In this document: piece after piece, positions 1 through 6,199 of the stretch
How the letters are laid out: every line of letters starts with the position of its first letter
How positions within the stretch are numbered: the stretch's first letter is position 1
Assembly: GCA_039026595.1 (NCBI GenBank)
Contig: JBCCMA010000135.1
Span: 1 to 9,731, forward strand
Direction: 5' to 3'
DNA length: 9,731 nt
Source of the DNA: JBCCMA01 sp039026595
Lineage (GTDB): Bacteria > Pseudomonadota > Gammaproteobacteria > Steroidobacterales > JBCCMA01
Made by a program: the position numbers and the translations under genes
The notes under the pieces: generated by a model
Seen by the model: the letters and a program-made list of their open reading frames with translations, nothing else
Told to the model about the DNA's origin: nothing
Databases searched by the model: none

Positions 1-1253
1 CCACCGACCTCGTCAATCGGATGAACGCATCGGCCGCGATGTCGTTCCGGTATCCAGACACAGTGGCAGTGCTACTGCCGCTGAGTGGACGCTACGCGGG
101 CACCGCGGCGGCGGTCCGGGACGGATTGCTGGCGGCGTACATCGCGGACGACAGTCGCATTTCACGACCAGCCATTCGGTTTTACGACACGGCGAGCGCA
201 GATGCCGTCAGCCTGCTGCAACGCGCCGTCAGCGACGGTGCCCAGTTCGCCATCGGACCTTTGCTCAAAGACCAAGTGGATGCGGTGGCGGCCGCCACCC
301 CTAACCTGCCGGTGCTCGCGTTGAACACCACCAGCGCGGACGGTTCAGTCACGCCGTCGGTTTTTCAGTTTTCGCTCGCCCCCGAACACGAGGCAGCGGC
401 GGTCGCCGAACGGGCCGTGGCGGAAGGGTATACACGCGCCGTTGCTCTGGTCCCCGACAGCGCGTGGGGCGAACGGCTGCTGCAGGCGTTCAACGCGCGA
501 CTCGTTGAATTGGGCGGCGATGTGTTGACGTACGAAACCTACCAGGCGCGGGACAGCGACTTTGCAGTGCCGATACGGACGATGCTGCATCTGAATCACA
601 GCCGGGAACGCTGGCGGCAGGTCTCCGCCGTCACCGGGCTGAAGCTGGAGTTCGAACCACGCCGCCGACGCGATGCGCAGTTTGCGTTCGTGGCCACAAA
701 CCCGCGACAGGGGCGCTTGATCCGCCCCGCATTCAAATACCATTTCGCTGAAGACATGCCGATCTTTGCCACTTCAGCCGCCTACGAGGATGACGCCGAT
801 GCAAACGGGCGGGACATCGACGGACTCAAATTTGCCGATATGCCCTGGGTCATTAGCGATGGCGAGAACGCCTCCGGCGTGCGTGACGCCTTCTCGCGGC
901 ACTGGCCCAGCCGCGTGCTGCGACGGGACCGACTCTACGCGATGGGCTATGACGCCTACCGCCTGATTCCGCAGCTGATCGCCAGCGACACGTGGCTTGA
1001 TCCATGGCCCGGCGTGACGGGTCGATTGACGCTCGATGCGGGCGGGCGCATCGAGCGCAAGCTGGACGTCGCCGAGATACGTGGTGGAACCGCTATCCAA
1101 CTCGAGACGCTGCCAACACCGCTGGCACCGGACCTCAGTGATCCGTTGCTGGATGATGCACCGGTGGACGACGATCCGGAGGAAATCAGCCTTGACCCAA
1201 CGCCTGTAGCACCCGCCGATTCACGCAGCAGCAAATACACCACCGGGCGATGA
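1..1253 (+). CDS. lpoA: LpoA, outer-membrane lipoprotein activator of PBP1A (C-terminal part, 5' truncated by window)
   Basis: The reading frame is open from position 3 with no stop before the window edge, so the gene begins upstream and 416 residues are visible. The internal ATG at 21 is not the true start. The visible part matches the C-terminal periplasmic-binding-protein-like domain of LpoA (LppC/YraM family). It contains a VAVLLPLSGRYAG strand-loop at the domain start, QFAIGPLLKDQVDAV, LPVLALNTT, and an ALVPDSAWGERLL second-lobe entry. LpoA is anchored in the outer membrane and reaches through the peptidoglycan to stimulate the transpeptidase PBP1A. The E. coli protein is about 680 residues, so roughly the N-terminal 40% (lipobox and TPR-like domain) lies outside the window. 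The last ~45 residues form an acidic, proline-rich tail absent from the E. coli protein as I remember it. The stop codon overlaps the yraN start (ATGA), and the lpoA–yraN–diaA order is conserved in gammaproteobacteria. Confidence 0.92.
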   Translation, partial: TDLVNRMNASAAMSFRYPDTVAVLLPLSGRYAGTAAAVRDGLLAAYIADDSRISRPAIRFYDTASADAVSLLQRAVSDGAQFAIGPLLKDQVDAVAAATPNLPVLALNTTSADGSVTPSVFQFSLAPEHEAAAVAERAVAEGYTRAVALVPDSAWGERLLQAFNARLVELGGDVLTYETYQARDSDFAVPIRTMLHLNHSRERWRQVSAVTGLKLEFEPRRRRDAQFAFVATNPRQGRLIRPAFKYHFAEDMPIFATSAAYEDDADANGRDIDGLKFADMPWVISDGENASGVRDAFSRHWPSRVLRRDRLYAMGYDAYRLIPQLIASDTWLDPWPGVTGRLTLDAGGRIERKLDVAEIRGGTAIQLETLPTPLAPDLSDPLLDDAPVDDDPEEISLDPTPVAPADSRSSKYTTGR

Positions 1254-1612
1254 ACGCATCACCCACCTTCCAGTCCGGTCTGGAGCATGAACAGCACGCA
1301 CTGGACCACCTGCAGGCGCACGGGCTCGAACTGCTCACGCGCAATTATCGTTGTCGCATCGGTGAGATCGACTTGATCGTGCAAGACGGCGATACGACCG
1401 TCTTTGTGGAGGTCCGCTACCGCAAGAGCGGGCGTCACGGCGGCGCTCTGGCCAGCATCCACCACGGCAAGGCATGGCGAATCGCCCGGACGGCGCAGGC
1501 CTACCTGAAAGCGTGCGGTGCCCCGGCGGATACGCCGATTCGCTTCGACGTTGTCGCCATTGACGGTGAACCACCGCGGCTGTCGTGGGTACGCGCCGCC
1601 TTCGAATTCTGA
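1250..1612 (+). CDS. yraN: YraN family (UPF0102) endonuclease-like protein
   Basis: This 120-residue protein is the normal length for the UPF0102/YraN family. It has the family signature GEIDLIV (residues 38–44) followed by VFVEVRYRKS (51–60) and a histidine-rich helix running into KAWRIARTAQAYL. The family has a PD-(D/E)XK nuclease-like fold, with D41 and E54 in the expected acidic positions. Here the last motif reads EVR rather than EVK, a common variant. The cellular role is not firmly established; relatives have been linked to DNA processing and natural transformation. The start ATG at 1250 overlaps the lpoA stop by 4 bp, which implies translational coupling. No strong Shine-Dalgarno is visible. 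Confidence 0.93.
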   Translation: MNASPTFQSGLEHEQHALDHLQAHGLELLTRNYRCRIGEIDLIVQDGDTTVFVEVRYRKSGRHGGALASIHHGKAWRIARTAQAYLKACGAPADTPIRFDVVAIDGEPPRLSWVRAAFEF

Positions 1613-1621
1613 GACAGCAAC

Positions 1622-2212
1622 ATGACCACCGATGCCCTTATTCGCCAGACGTTTGCCGACAGTATCGAGGCGAAGCAGCACTCGGTGGATGTTCTGGCCG
1701 AACCGATTGCCAGAGCGGCCGCATTGCTGGTCGCCGCGATCCGCGCGGGGGGCAAAACGCTCAGCTGCGGCAACGGCGGCTCGGCCGGCGACGCGCAACA
1801 CTTTTCCTCTGAGATGCTCAATCGTTTTGAGCGTGACCGCGAGGGCTTCGCCGCGATGGCTCTGACAACCGACGCATCGACGGTCACGGCCATCGCAAAT
1901 GACTATGAGTATGACGAGATCTTCTCGAAACAGGTTCGGGCGCTGGGGCGAGAGGGCGATGTCCTGCTGGCCATTTCCACCTCTGGCAACTCACGCAATG
2001 TGAACCGCGCGATCACCGCCGCGCACGAGCGCGGCATGCGCGTCATCGCGCTGTGTGGACGCGACGGCGGCGACATGGCCCATCTGCTCGCCGACGAGGA
2101 CATTGAATTACGTGTGCCGAGTCAGGTCACCGCACGCATTCAGGAAGTCCACCTGGTGTGCATTCACGCGCTCTGCCAGCTGATCGATGACGCCATGCTC
2201 GGGCCGCGGTGA
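1622..2212 (+). CDS. gmhA: SIS-domain phosphoheptose isomerase GmhA / DiaA-type protein
   Basis: This 196-residue single SIS-domain protein has the sugar-phosphate loop CGNGGSAGDAQHF (49–61) and the second phosphate-binding loop AISTSGNS (117–124). GmhA converts sedoheptulose 7-phosphate to D-glycero-D-manno-heptose 7-phosphate for LPS core synthesis. DiaA, its paralogue in E. coli, binds DnaA and promotes timely replication initiation. Position (third after lpoA and yraN) and length (196 aa) match diaA. However, the four residues of the GmhA metal/active site appear to be kept: H60, E64, Q174 and H182. In E. coli DiaA the equivalents of E64 and H182 are changed, as I recall its sequence. The product is therefore probably catalytically competent, as in the Pseudomonas orthologue annotated GmhA. 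It lies 9 bp after yraN and converges on the kinase gene with 9 bp between stops. Confidence 0.88.
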   Translation: MTTDALIRQTFADSIEAKQHSVDVLAEPIARAAALLVAAIRAGGKTLSCGNGGSAGDAQHFSSEMLNRFERDREGFAAMALTTDASTVTAIANDYEYDEIFSKQVRALGREGDVLLAISTSGNSRNVNRAITAAHERGMRVIALCGRDGGDMAHLLADEDIELRVPSQVTARIQEVHLVCIHALCQLIDDAMLGPR

Positions 2213-2221
2213 CCCGGGGCA

Positions 2222-5017
2222 TTAGCGCGACGCCGCACGCTGACGGCGTTCACACGCGTCGTCTTTGGCAGCTGCGAGTCGTTGCCGGGCTTCGGTGGTT
2301 TGCGGGAAGTCTGGCAGCGTCCGCTCCAGTATCACCACGGCGTTTTTAAGCAGCGTTTGGGCAAGCGGCAAATCGCAAGCCTGCGTCTCGACAGCACCAA
2401 GACCGCTCAACAGGACGCCCACCACCCAACCGGCAGATTGCGCCTCCGACGCATGGGGCTGGCTTACGCCCATCATGTCCAGCGCCTCACGATACACAGA
2501 CCGAGCCTCGTCCGTGCGAGCGAGCGTGGTGAGCAGCTCACCGTAATCGTTGCGCAACGTGGCCTGAAATCCCACGCTGATACTCTTGTCCGCGGCAAAC
2601 GCGTCGATCGCCGATACGAAATACGACTCCGCCTCATCAGGCCGATCCAGCCTTACCAGCGACGCCGCCATACCGTGGAGGGCCTTTCCAGTGTCCGCGT
2701 TCTGCTCGCCGAACGCGTCCAGCGCAAGTTCATGCGACACACGGTAATCGGCAAGCGCGTCCTCGTAGCGCCCCTGCTTTTCATTCAACTGGCCCCGGAT
2801 CCAATAGGCGCGCAGCATGGACTGCCTCTGGATACTCGGGCGCATCCGAAGGCGCTCATCATGGATGTCGATCGCTACGTCAATCGCCCGCCGCGCGTCG
2901 TCATGGCGTCTGAGGTTCATCAAGGCGATGGCGCGGATGCTCTGGTCGACGGCCACATTCCGATGTCGCGATCCGAATACGGATACATCGATCGCCAGCG
3001 CGCGATCGCCCGCTTCTAGCGCTTCCGCCGCCCGGGTCGGCGTATTCAGCATATTTCCGTAGTGGCGCCAGGTCGATGACGCAAGTTCGCTCGGCCCAAG
3101 TGCGTCGTGGTTGGCCAGCGCTTCGCGCAACAACGCTTCGGAACTGTCCGCCGGCGACACGTCGCAGACACCTGCGCTCGACTGGTTGAGTTGTCGCGCG
3201 ATATTGGCGAGGTTTCCCTGCGCCAGAGCCAAAACGCTTGACGGCGGTCGTTGTGTTCTCACGGCCACATCCAACGCGCGGCGCGCGTGCTGACAGGCCC
3301 CTTCATATTCACCGGTAAACCAGTCCACCGTGCTGAGGAGAACCAGAATTTCCGTCAGTTCACCGGCGCTGCGGCCCAACCTCGACTCGCGCACTTGCAG
3401 CGCGGAAAGCAACAAGCTGCTGGCATCGTCATAGCGCCCCATCTTGTAATACATTAGCGCGACCACGTGTTGCAGGCGGGTGAACTCAAGCTCGGTGTAA
3501 CGACCCGACGCCGCAAGCAGTCGACTGGCCGCCTGGTCTAAAAACTGCTCCGCCGCGTAGGCCTGTTCAAAATCCAGCTGTCCCTCGCTTGGCAGTTCTT
3601 TGTCTTTACCAACGGCACTCTCCATCACCGTGGCGGCGCTGTACGGGTCTGCGGGCTCGAACGTATCGATCAGCAACTCGACAAGACTGTCCAGACTCGC
3701 GTTCTTTGACGCAAGCCGGTTGGCTTGAAGATAGGTAATCGCTGCGAACGCACCCAACGACACAATAAACGCCGACGCTGCCGCTACGCCCCAGCGATTG
3801 CGACGAATGAACTTGGCGGCACGATAGCTAAATCGATCGGGGCGCGCGGTCACCGGCATGCCGTCAAGATGTCGCCGTATGTCCTCGGCAAGATGTCCCA
3901 CAGATCGGTAGCGCCGATCTCGATCCTTGTGAATCGCCTTGAGGACAATGTTGTCCAGATCACCGGACAAAAGACGACGTAATCGCTCCGGTGTGGTGTT
4001 GCGATCAATCGCGACCGCGCGGCTGTCCGGACATCGAGCTCGACCCTTTGACGGTGTCTCATTGGCCGGGCGCCCGAGCATTACGCTGGGCGGATCGGCC
4101 TCAACCACGGTAACGATGCGCTCCATCTCGGCCGGCGTGAAGCCGGTCAGATTGAACGGGCCTGCGCCGCACAGCAGCTCGTAGAGCAGAACACCCATCG
4201 AGTAGATGTCGCTGCCGGTGGACGCCGGCCGGCCCATTACCTGTTCCGGGCTGGCGTGGTTCGGCGTCAGGATGCGGTCGCCGAGCTGGGTGACCGCCTG
4301 ATCCGCTCTGGCCGCACCCAGCGATTTGGCAATGCCAAAGTCGAGCAACTTGGGCATCCCCTCTGGCGTGACGAGCACGTTAGTCGGCTTGATGTCCCGA
4401 TGGACGATCAGATTCTGGTGGGCCACCTCGATGGCGGCACAAAGCCGGCAGAAAAGCTCGAGACGTTCATGCACATTCAGGCGCTGATCATCGCAGTACT
4501 GATGGATCGGCGTCCCTTCCACGTACTCCATAACCAAATAGGGGATGCCATCCTGCGTTGTGCCCCCGTCGATCAGGTGCGCAATGTTGGGGTGGTTCAG
4601 ATCGGCCAGGATCTGTCTCTCGCTACGGAACCGTGCGAGAAATTCGGGTGCCACCATCGAGCGATGGAGCAACTTGATCGCAACACGCTGCTCGTACTCC
4701 GCGTCGCTACGCTCTGCAAGATGGACCGTTCCCATGCCGCCGCTGCCGATTTCGCGAACGAGCCGATACGGTCCGATGTTCTGGTGCGCATCGTCGTCGG
4801 TCAACGCGCTGTCTGCGGCCGCCGCGATCAATTTGCGCACGCTCTCACCGCCGGTCTCATCGGCCGCGAGCAACGCGCGCAGTTCGTCACGCATCTCGAC
4901 GTCGGCACCGCAGGCCTCGGTCAGAAAGGGATCGCGCTGGGATGGGGTCAGGTCGAGCGCCGCTTCGAACAGGGACTGCAACCGTTCCCAGCGACTTTCT
5001 GTTTGCACGTCACTCAC
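2222..5017 (-). CDS. Transmembrane Ser/Thr protein kinase with C-terminal TPR region
   Basis: The product is 931 residues. An N-terminal helical segment (10–55) typical of kinases paired with ECF sigma factors precedes a complete Hanks-type kinase domain (about 84–385). That domain has glycine loop GSGGMG (91–96), VAIK with catalytic K115, HRDIKPTN with D208, DFG with D226, and a TPNHASPEQV activation/P+1 segment (251–260), so it should be active. A basic stretch (RRNR) leads into one membrane helix at about 409–430. This puts the kinase in the cytoplasm and residues 431–931 in the periplasm. That half is helical and carries degenerate tetratricopeptide repeats, clearest near 515–545, 595–612, 695–715, 735–770, 775–805 and 820–848. 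The start is GTG: an in-frame stop at 5042–5044 leaves no ATG upstream, and no good Shine-Dalgarno is seen, so translation may be coupled to the sigma gene 30 bp upstream. Substrate and ligand are unknown; the adjacent sigma factor is the obvious candidate substrate. Confidence 0.93.
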   Translation of the reverse strand: MSDVQTESRWERLQSLFEAALDLTPSQRDPFLTEACGADVEMRDELRALLAADETGGESVRKLIAAAADSALTDDDAHQNIGPYRLVREIGSGGMGTVHLAERSDAEYEQRVAIKLLHRSMVAPEFLARFRSERQILADLNHPNIAHLIDGGTTQDGIPYLVMEYVEGTPIHQYCDDQRLNVHERLELFCRLCAAIEVAHQNLIVHRDIKPTNVLVTPEGMPKLLDFGIAKSLGAARADQAVTQLGDRILTPNHASPEQVMGRPASTGSDIYSMGVLLYELLCGAGPFNLTGFTPAEMERIVTVVEADPPSVMLGRPANETPSKGRARCPDSRAVAIDRNTTPERLRRLLSGDLDNIVLKAIHKDRDRRYRSVGHLAEDIRRHLDGMPVTARPDRFSYRAAKFIRRNRWGVAAASAFIVSLGAFAAITYLQANRLASKNASLDSLVELLIDTFEPADPYSAATVMESAVGKDKELPSEGQLDFEQAYAAEQFLDQAASRLLAASGRYTELEFTRLQHVVALMYYKMGRYDDASSLLLSALQVRESRLGRSAGELTEILVLLSTVDWFTGEYEGACQHARRALDVAVRTQRPPSSVLALAQGNLANIARQLNQSSAGVCDVSPADSSEALLREALANHDALGPSELASSTWRHYGNMLNTPTRAAEALEAGDRALAIDVSVFGSRHRNVAVDQSIRAIALMNLRRHDDARRAIDVAIDIHDERLRMRPSIQRQSMLRAYWIRGQLNEKQGRYEDALADYRVSHELALDAFGEQNADTGKALHGMAASLVRLDRPDEAESYFVSAIDAFAADKSISVGFQATLRNDYGELLTTLARTDEARSVYREALDMMGVSQPHASEAQSAGWVVGVLLSGLGAVETQACDLPLAQTLLKNAVVILERTLPDFPQTTEARQRLAAAKDDACERRQRAASR

Positions 5018-5047
5018 GGCGGAGTCGGCAGCGGCTGCGCCTCACCG

Positions 5048-5599
5048 TTATTGCGACAGCTCATTTTGAAGCCATGCTTTTGCCATCCGCAGATCGCGGT
5101 CGACCGTCGCCGGCGATAACGCGAGCGTTTCGGAGATTTCGTTGTAGGTCAGACCGCCGAAATAATGCAGTTCGATGACCTGCGCCTTGCGCTCGTCAAA
5201 CGACTGCAGTTTGCGCAGCGCGTCGTCCAGATGAAGCATATCGGGGTCCGGTGCTCCGGATTCGACCAAGCCTTCGTCGAGGGTAATGTCCGTGAACTTG
5301 CCGCCCCGCTTCTCCGCACGGTGCGCTTTGGCATGGTCTACCAGAATGCGGCGCATCAGTCGGGCAGCGATCGCAAAAAAATGAGCGCGGTTTTGCCATG
5401 GCACGTCCATACCCACCATTTTTACAAACGCTTCATTGACCACGGCCGTCGCCTGCAATGTGTGACCGGCCCGTTCGCTTTGCATGTAGCGACCCGCCAG
5501 ACGCCTCAACTCGTTATAAACAAGCGGCGTGAGCTGCTCCAGCGCGTTGTCGTCGCCTTCGCGCCAGGCCCCGAGGAGTTGTGTGACCGAATCGCTCAT
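5048..5599 (-). CDS. ECF-family RNA polymerase sigma factor of the kinase-associated type (TIGR02999-like)
   Basis: This 183-residue protein has sigma region 2 (about 17–93, including VYNELRRLAGRYMQSER and FAIAARLMRRILVDHA) and sigma region 4 with a helix-turn-helix (about 133–180, LTYNEISETLALSPATVDRDL). The HTLQATAVVNEAF segment (46–58) and the RRILVDHAKAHRAEKRGG stretch are hallmarks of the ECF group usually found next to Ser/Thr kinases. No anti-sigma factor is encoded nearby. In region 2.2, where most ECF sigmas have a DAED-like acidic motif that contacts the beta' subunit, this one has Q49-A50-T51-A52. Thr51 is therefore a possible activating phosphorylation site for the kinase encoded 30 bp downstream. 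The ATG is followed by a normal N-terminus, but no Shine-Dalgarno precedes it and a TACAAT element lies only 6 bp upstream. Confidence 0.93.
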   Translation of the reverse strand: MSDSVTQLLGAWREGDDNALEQLTPLVYNELRRLAGRYMQSERAGHTLQATAVVNEAFVKMVGMDVPWQNRAHFFAIAARLMRRILVDHAKAHRAEKRGGKFTDITLDEGLVESGAPDPDMLHLDDALRKLQSFDERKAQVIELHYFGGLTYNEISETLALSPATVDRDLRMAKAWLQNELSQ

Positions 5600-5605
5600 C
5601 CGGTT

Positions 5606-5633
5606 ATTGTAGGCCGAACACGGCCCACACGAA
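5606..5633 (-). promoter_or_regulatory. Candidate promoter of the sigma-factor/kinase unit, possibly giving a leaderless mRNA
   Basis: On the minus strand a TACAAT hexamer (5611–5606) matches the sigma-70 -10 consensus at five of six positions. A poor -35 candidate TTCGTG (5633–5628) lies 16 bp further upstream. Transcription would start at about the A of the sigma gene ATG, which agrees with the absence of a Shine-Dalgarno. An ECF-type autoregulated promoter further upstream cannot be excluded. Confidence 0.35.
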
Positions 5634-5636
5634 CAC
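5612..5636. repeat. Direct repeats CGAACAC (two copies, 15-bp period) overlapping a GGCCG/CGGCC inverted repeat
   Basis: CGAACAC occurs at 5615–5621 and again at 5630–5636. The inverted repeat GGCCG-AACA-CGGCC spans 5612–5625. Both lie in the spacer and -35 region of the proposed sigma-gene promoter. They could be regulator binding sites, but in GC-rich DNA short repeats of this size also arise by chance. Confidence 0.35.
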
Positions 5637-5668
5637 TCCGGTTCGACGGACGAGGGAAAGCGGCCTCA

Positions 5669-5680
5669 ATTAGCGCTAAT
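5669..5680. promoter_or_regulatory. Perfect 12-bp palindrome between divergent genes, candidate operator
   Basis: ATTAGCGCTAAT is a perfect inverted repeat in the 117-bp region between the sigma gene and the small-protein operon. It lies 36 bp before the first small gene. Its right half overlaps a possible plus-strand -10 (TAATCT, 5677–5682). A GGGAAA stretch sits 17 bp further upstream (5654–5659), resembling the GGAA core of ECF -35 elements more than TTGACA. The site could control one or both divergent units. The palindrome is certain; its function is not. Confidence 0.4.
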
Positions 5681-5716
5681 CTCTGGGTGGGTAGACAACT
5701 ACAGGGGGACGTTAAT

Positions 5717-5965
5717 ATGCCAGATAACAACTCAAGGAGACCCGAGGGACCGGGCAGCGGATCGGTCGATCCCGGCGCGTCTGGCACCGAGAATGACGAC
5801 TCACCGGGTGATCAGCCGATTCCAGCCGGACTGCTTGTCGCAGCGGCCGCGGCTGCTTTTGTCGGTGGACTAGCGGGAGGCTTTATTGGCAGCGGCGGCC
5901 TGGACGGCAGCGACAACAATCCGCCTGGCGAGGAACAAATCCAGCAGGACGACAAGGGGAAATGA
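5717..5965 (+). CDS. Small acidic protein with conserved GTENDDSPGD motif and glycine-zipper membrane segment
   Basis: I recognise no family for this 82-residue protein. It starts at an ATG with a strong Shine-Dalgarno (AGGGGGA, 5703–5709, 7 nt spacing). Residues 1–36 are hydrophilic, rich in Pro, Gly, Asp and Ser, and end in DPGASGTENDDSPGDQPIP (18–36). Residues 37–61 are an alanine run followed by a G-x3-G-type pattern (GG at 50–51, GG at 54–55, G58, G60), consistent with a membrane or glycine-zipper helix. Residues 62–82 are an acidic, Gln/Asn-rich tail ending in a lysine-containing cluster. There is no signal-peptide cleavage pattern and no lipobox. The conserved half aligns without gaps to the whole of the next gene's product. 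It is divergent from the ECF sigma gene and may be part of its regulon. Confidence 0.8.
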   Translation: MPDNNSRRPEGPGSGSVDPGASGTENDDSPGDQPIPAGLLVAAAAAAFVGGLAGGFIGSGGLDGSDNNPPGEEQIQQDDKGK

Positions 5966-5966
5966 C

Positions 5967-6080
5967 ATGAACAACGAAGAACGCAAGAAACCCGGGCGGC
6001 CGCCTGACGACCCGATCGAACCGGGCGCCGACGGTACCGAAAACGATGATTCGCCCGGAGACACACCAATTCCGGACTGA
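5967..6080 (+). CDS. 37-residue peptide, paralogue of the N-terminal half of the preceding protein
   Basis: This gene starts 1 bp after the preceding stop, with its own Shine-Dalgarno (AAGGGGA, 5954–5960) inside the end of that gene. The peptide aligns without gaps to residues 1–37 of the 82-residue neighbour. Across residues 18–36 (EPGADGTENDDSPGDTPIP) 16 of 19 residues are identical, and both begin with a short Asn/basic/Pro segment (RKKP here, SRRP there). Of the 16 identical residues, 13 use a different synonymous codon. This points to long selection on the protein sequence and argues that both frames are truly translated. The peptide ends exactly where the membrane segment of the first protein begins. 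It has no hydrophobic segment and no cysteine. Function is unknown; a soluble competitor, partner or regulator of the membrane form is one possibility. Confidence 0.8.
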   Translation: MNNEERKKPGRPPDDPIEPGADGTENDDSPGDTPIPD

Positions 6081-6131
6081 GCAAAAAAGATCGATTGAGG
6101 TGAGGGAATCACCGACGCCACATCGCTTTAC

Positions 6132-6169
6132 TTGAGTGAGCGCGCCCTTCCGGGGGTGCGCACACTCAA
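6132..6169. repeat. Long near-perfect hairpin (inverted repeat) after the small paralogous genes
   Basis: TTGAGTG (6132–6138) pairs with CACTCAA (6163–6169). Inside, GCGC (6140–6143) pairs with GCGC (6158–6161), and GCCC (6144–6147) pairs with GGG plus a wobble T around a TTCC-type loop. The only clear defect is an A/A mismatch. There is no T-run after either arm, so it is not a canonical intrinsic terminator. It could be a repeated extragenic element, an mRNA-stabilising hairpin or a weak terminator. A smaller inverted repeat, GGTGA–GGGAA–TCACC, lies just upstream at 6099–6113. Confidence 0.55.
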
Positions 6170-6199
6170 TGCATCCACGCGATCGACAGGGCAATCGAC

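Noticed and set aside
2230..2249. ACGCCG/CGGCGT inverted repeat near the convergent gmhA and kinase ends, considered as a shared terminator
   Set aside because: The stem is only 6 bp with an 8-nt loop, lies inside the kinase coding sequence and has no T-run on either side.
2282..3019. Long plus-strand open frame (245 codons) antisense to the kinase gene
   Set aside because: It lies fully opposite the TPR part of the kinase, has Arg/His-rich composition typical of a shadow frame in GC-rich DNA, and shows no recognisable domain.
4256..5119. Plus-strand open frame (287 codons) antisense to the kinase catalytic domain
   Set aside because: The minus-strand frame has every Hanks kinase motif in order, while this frame has no family features and crosses the kinase/sigma boundary.
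5165..5716. Possible longer N-terminus for the 82-residue protein (open frame from 5165)
   Set aside because: The extension runs antisense through the sigma-factor gene and looks like shadow sequence. The ATG at 5717 has a strong Shine-Dalgarno, and alignment to the 37-residue paralogue begins there.
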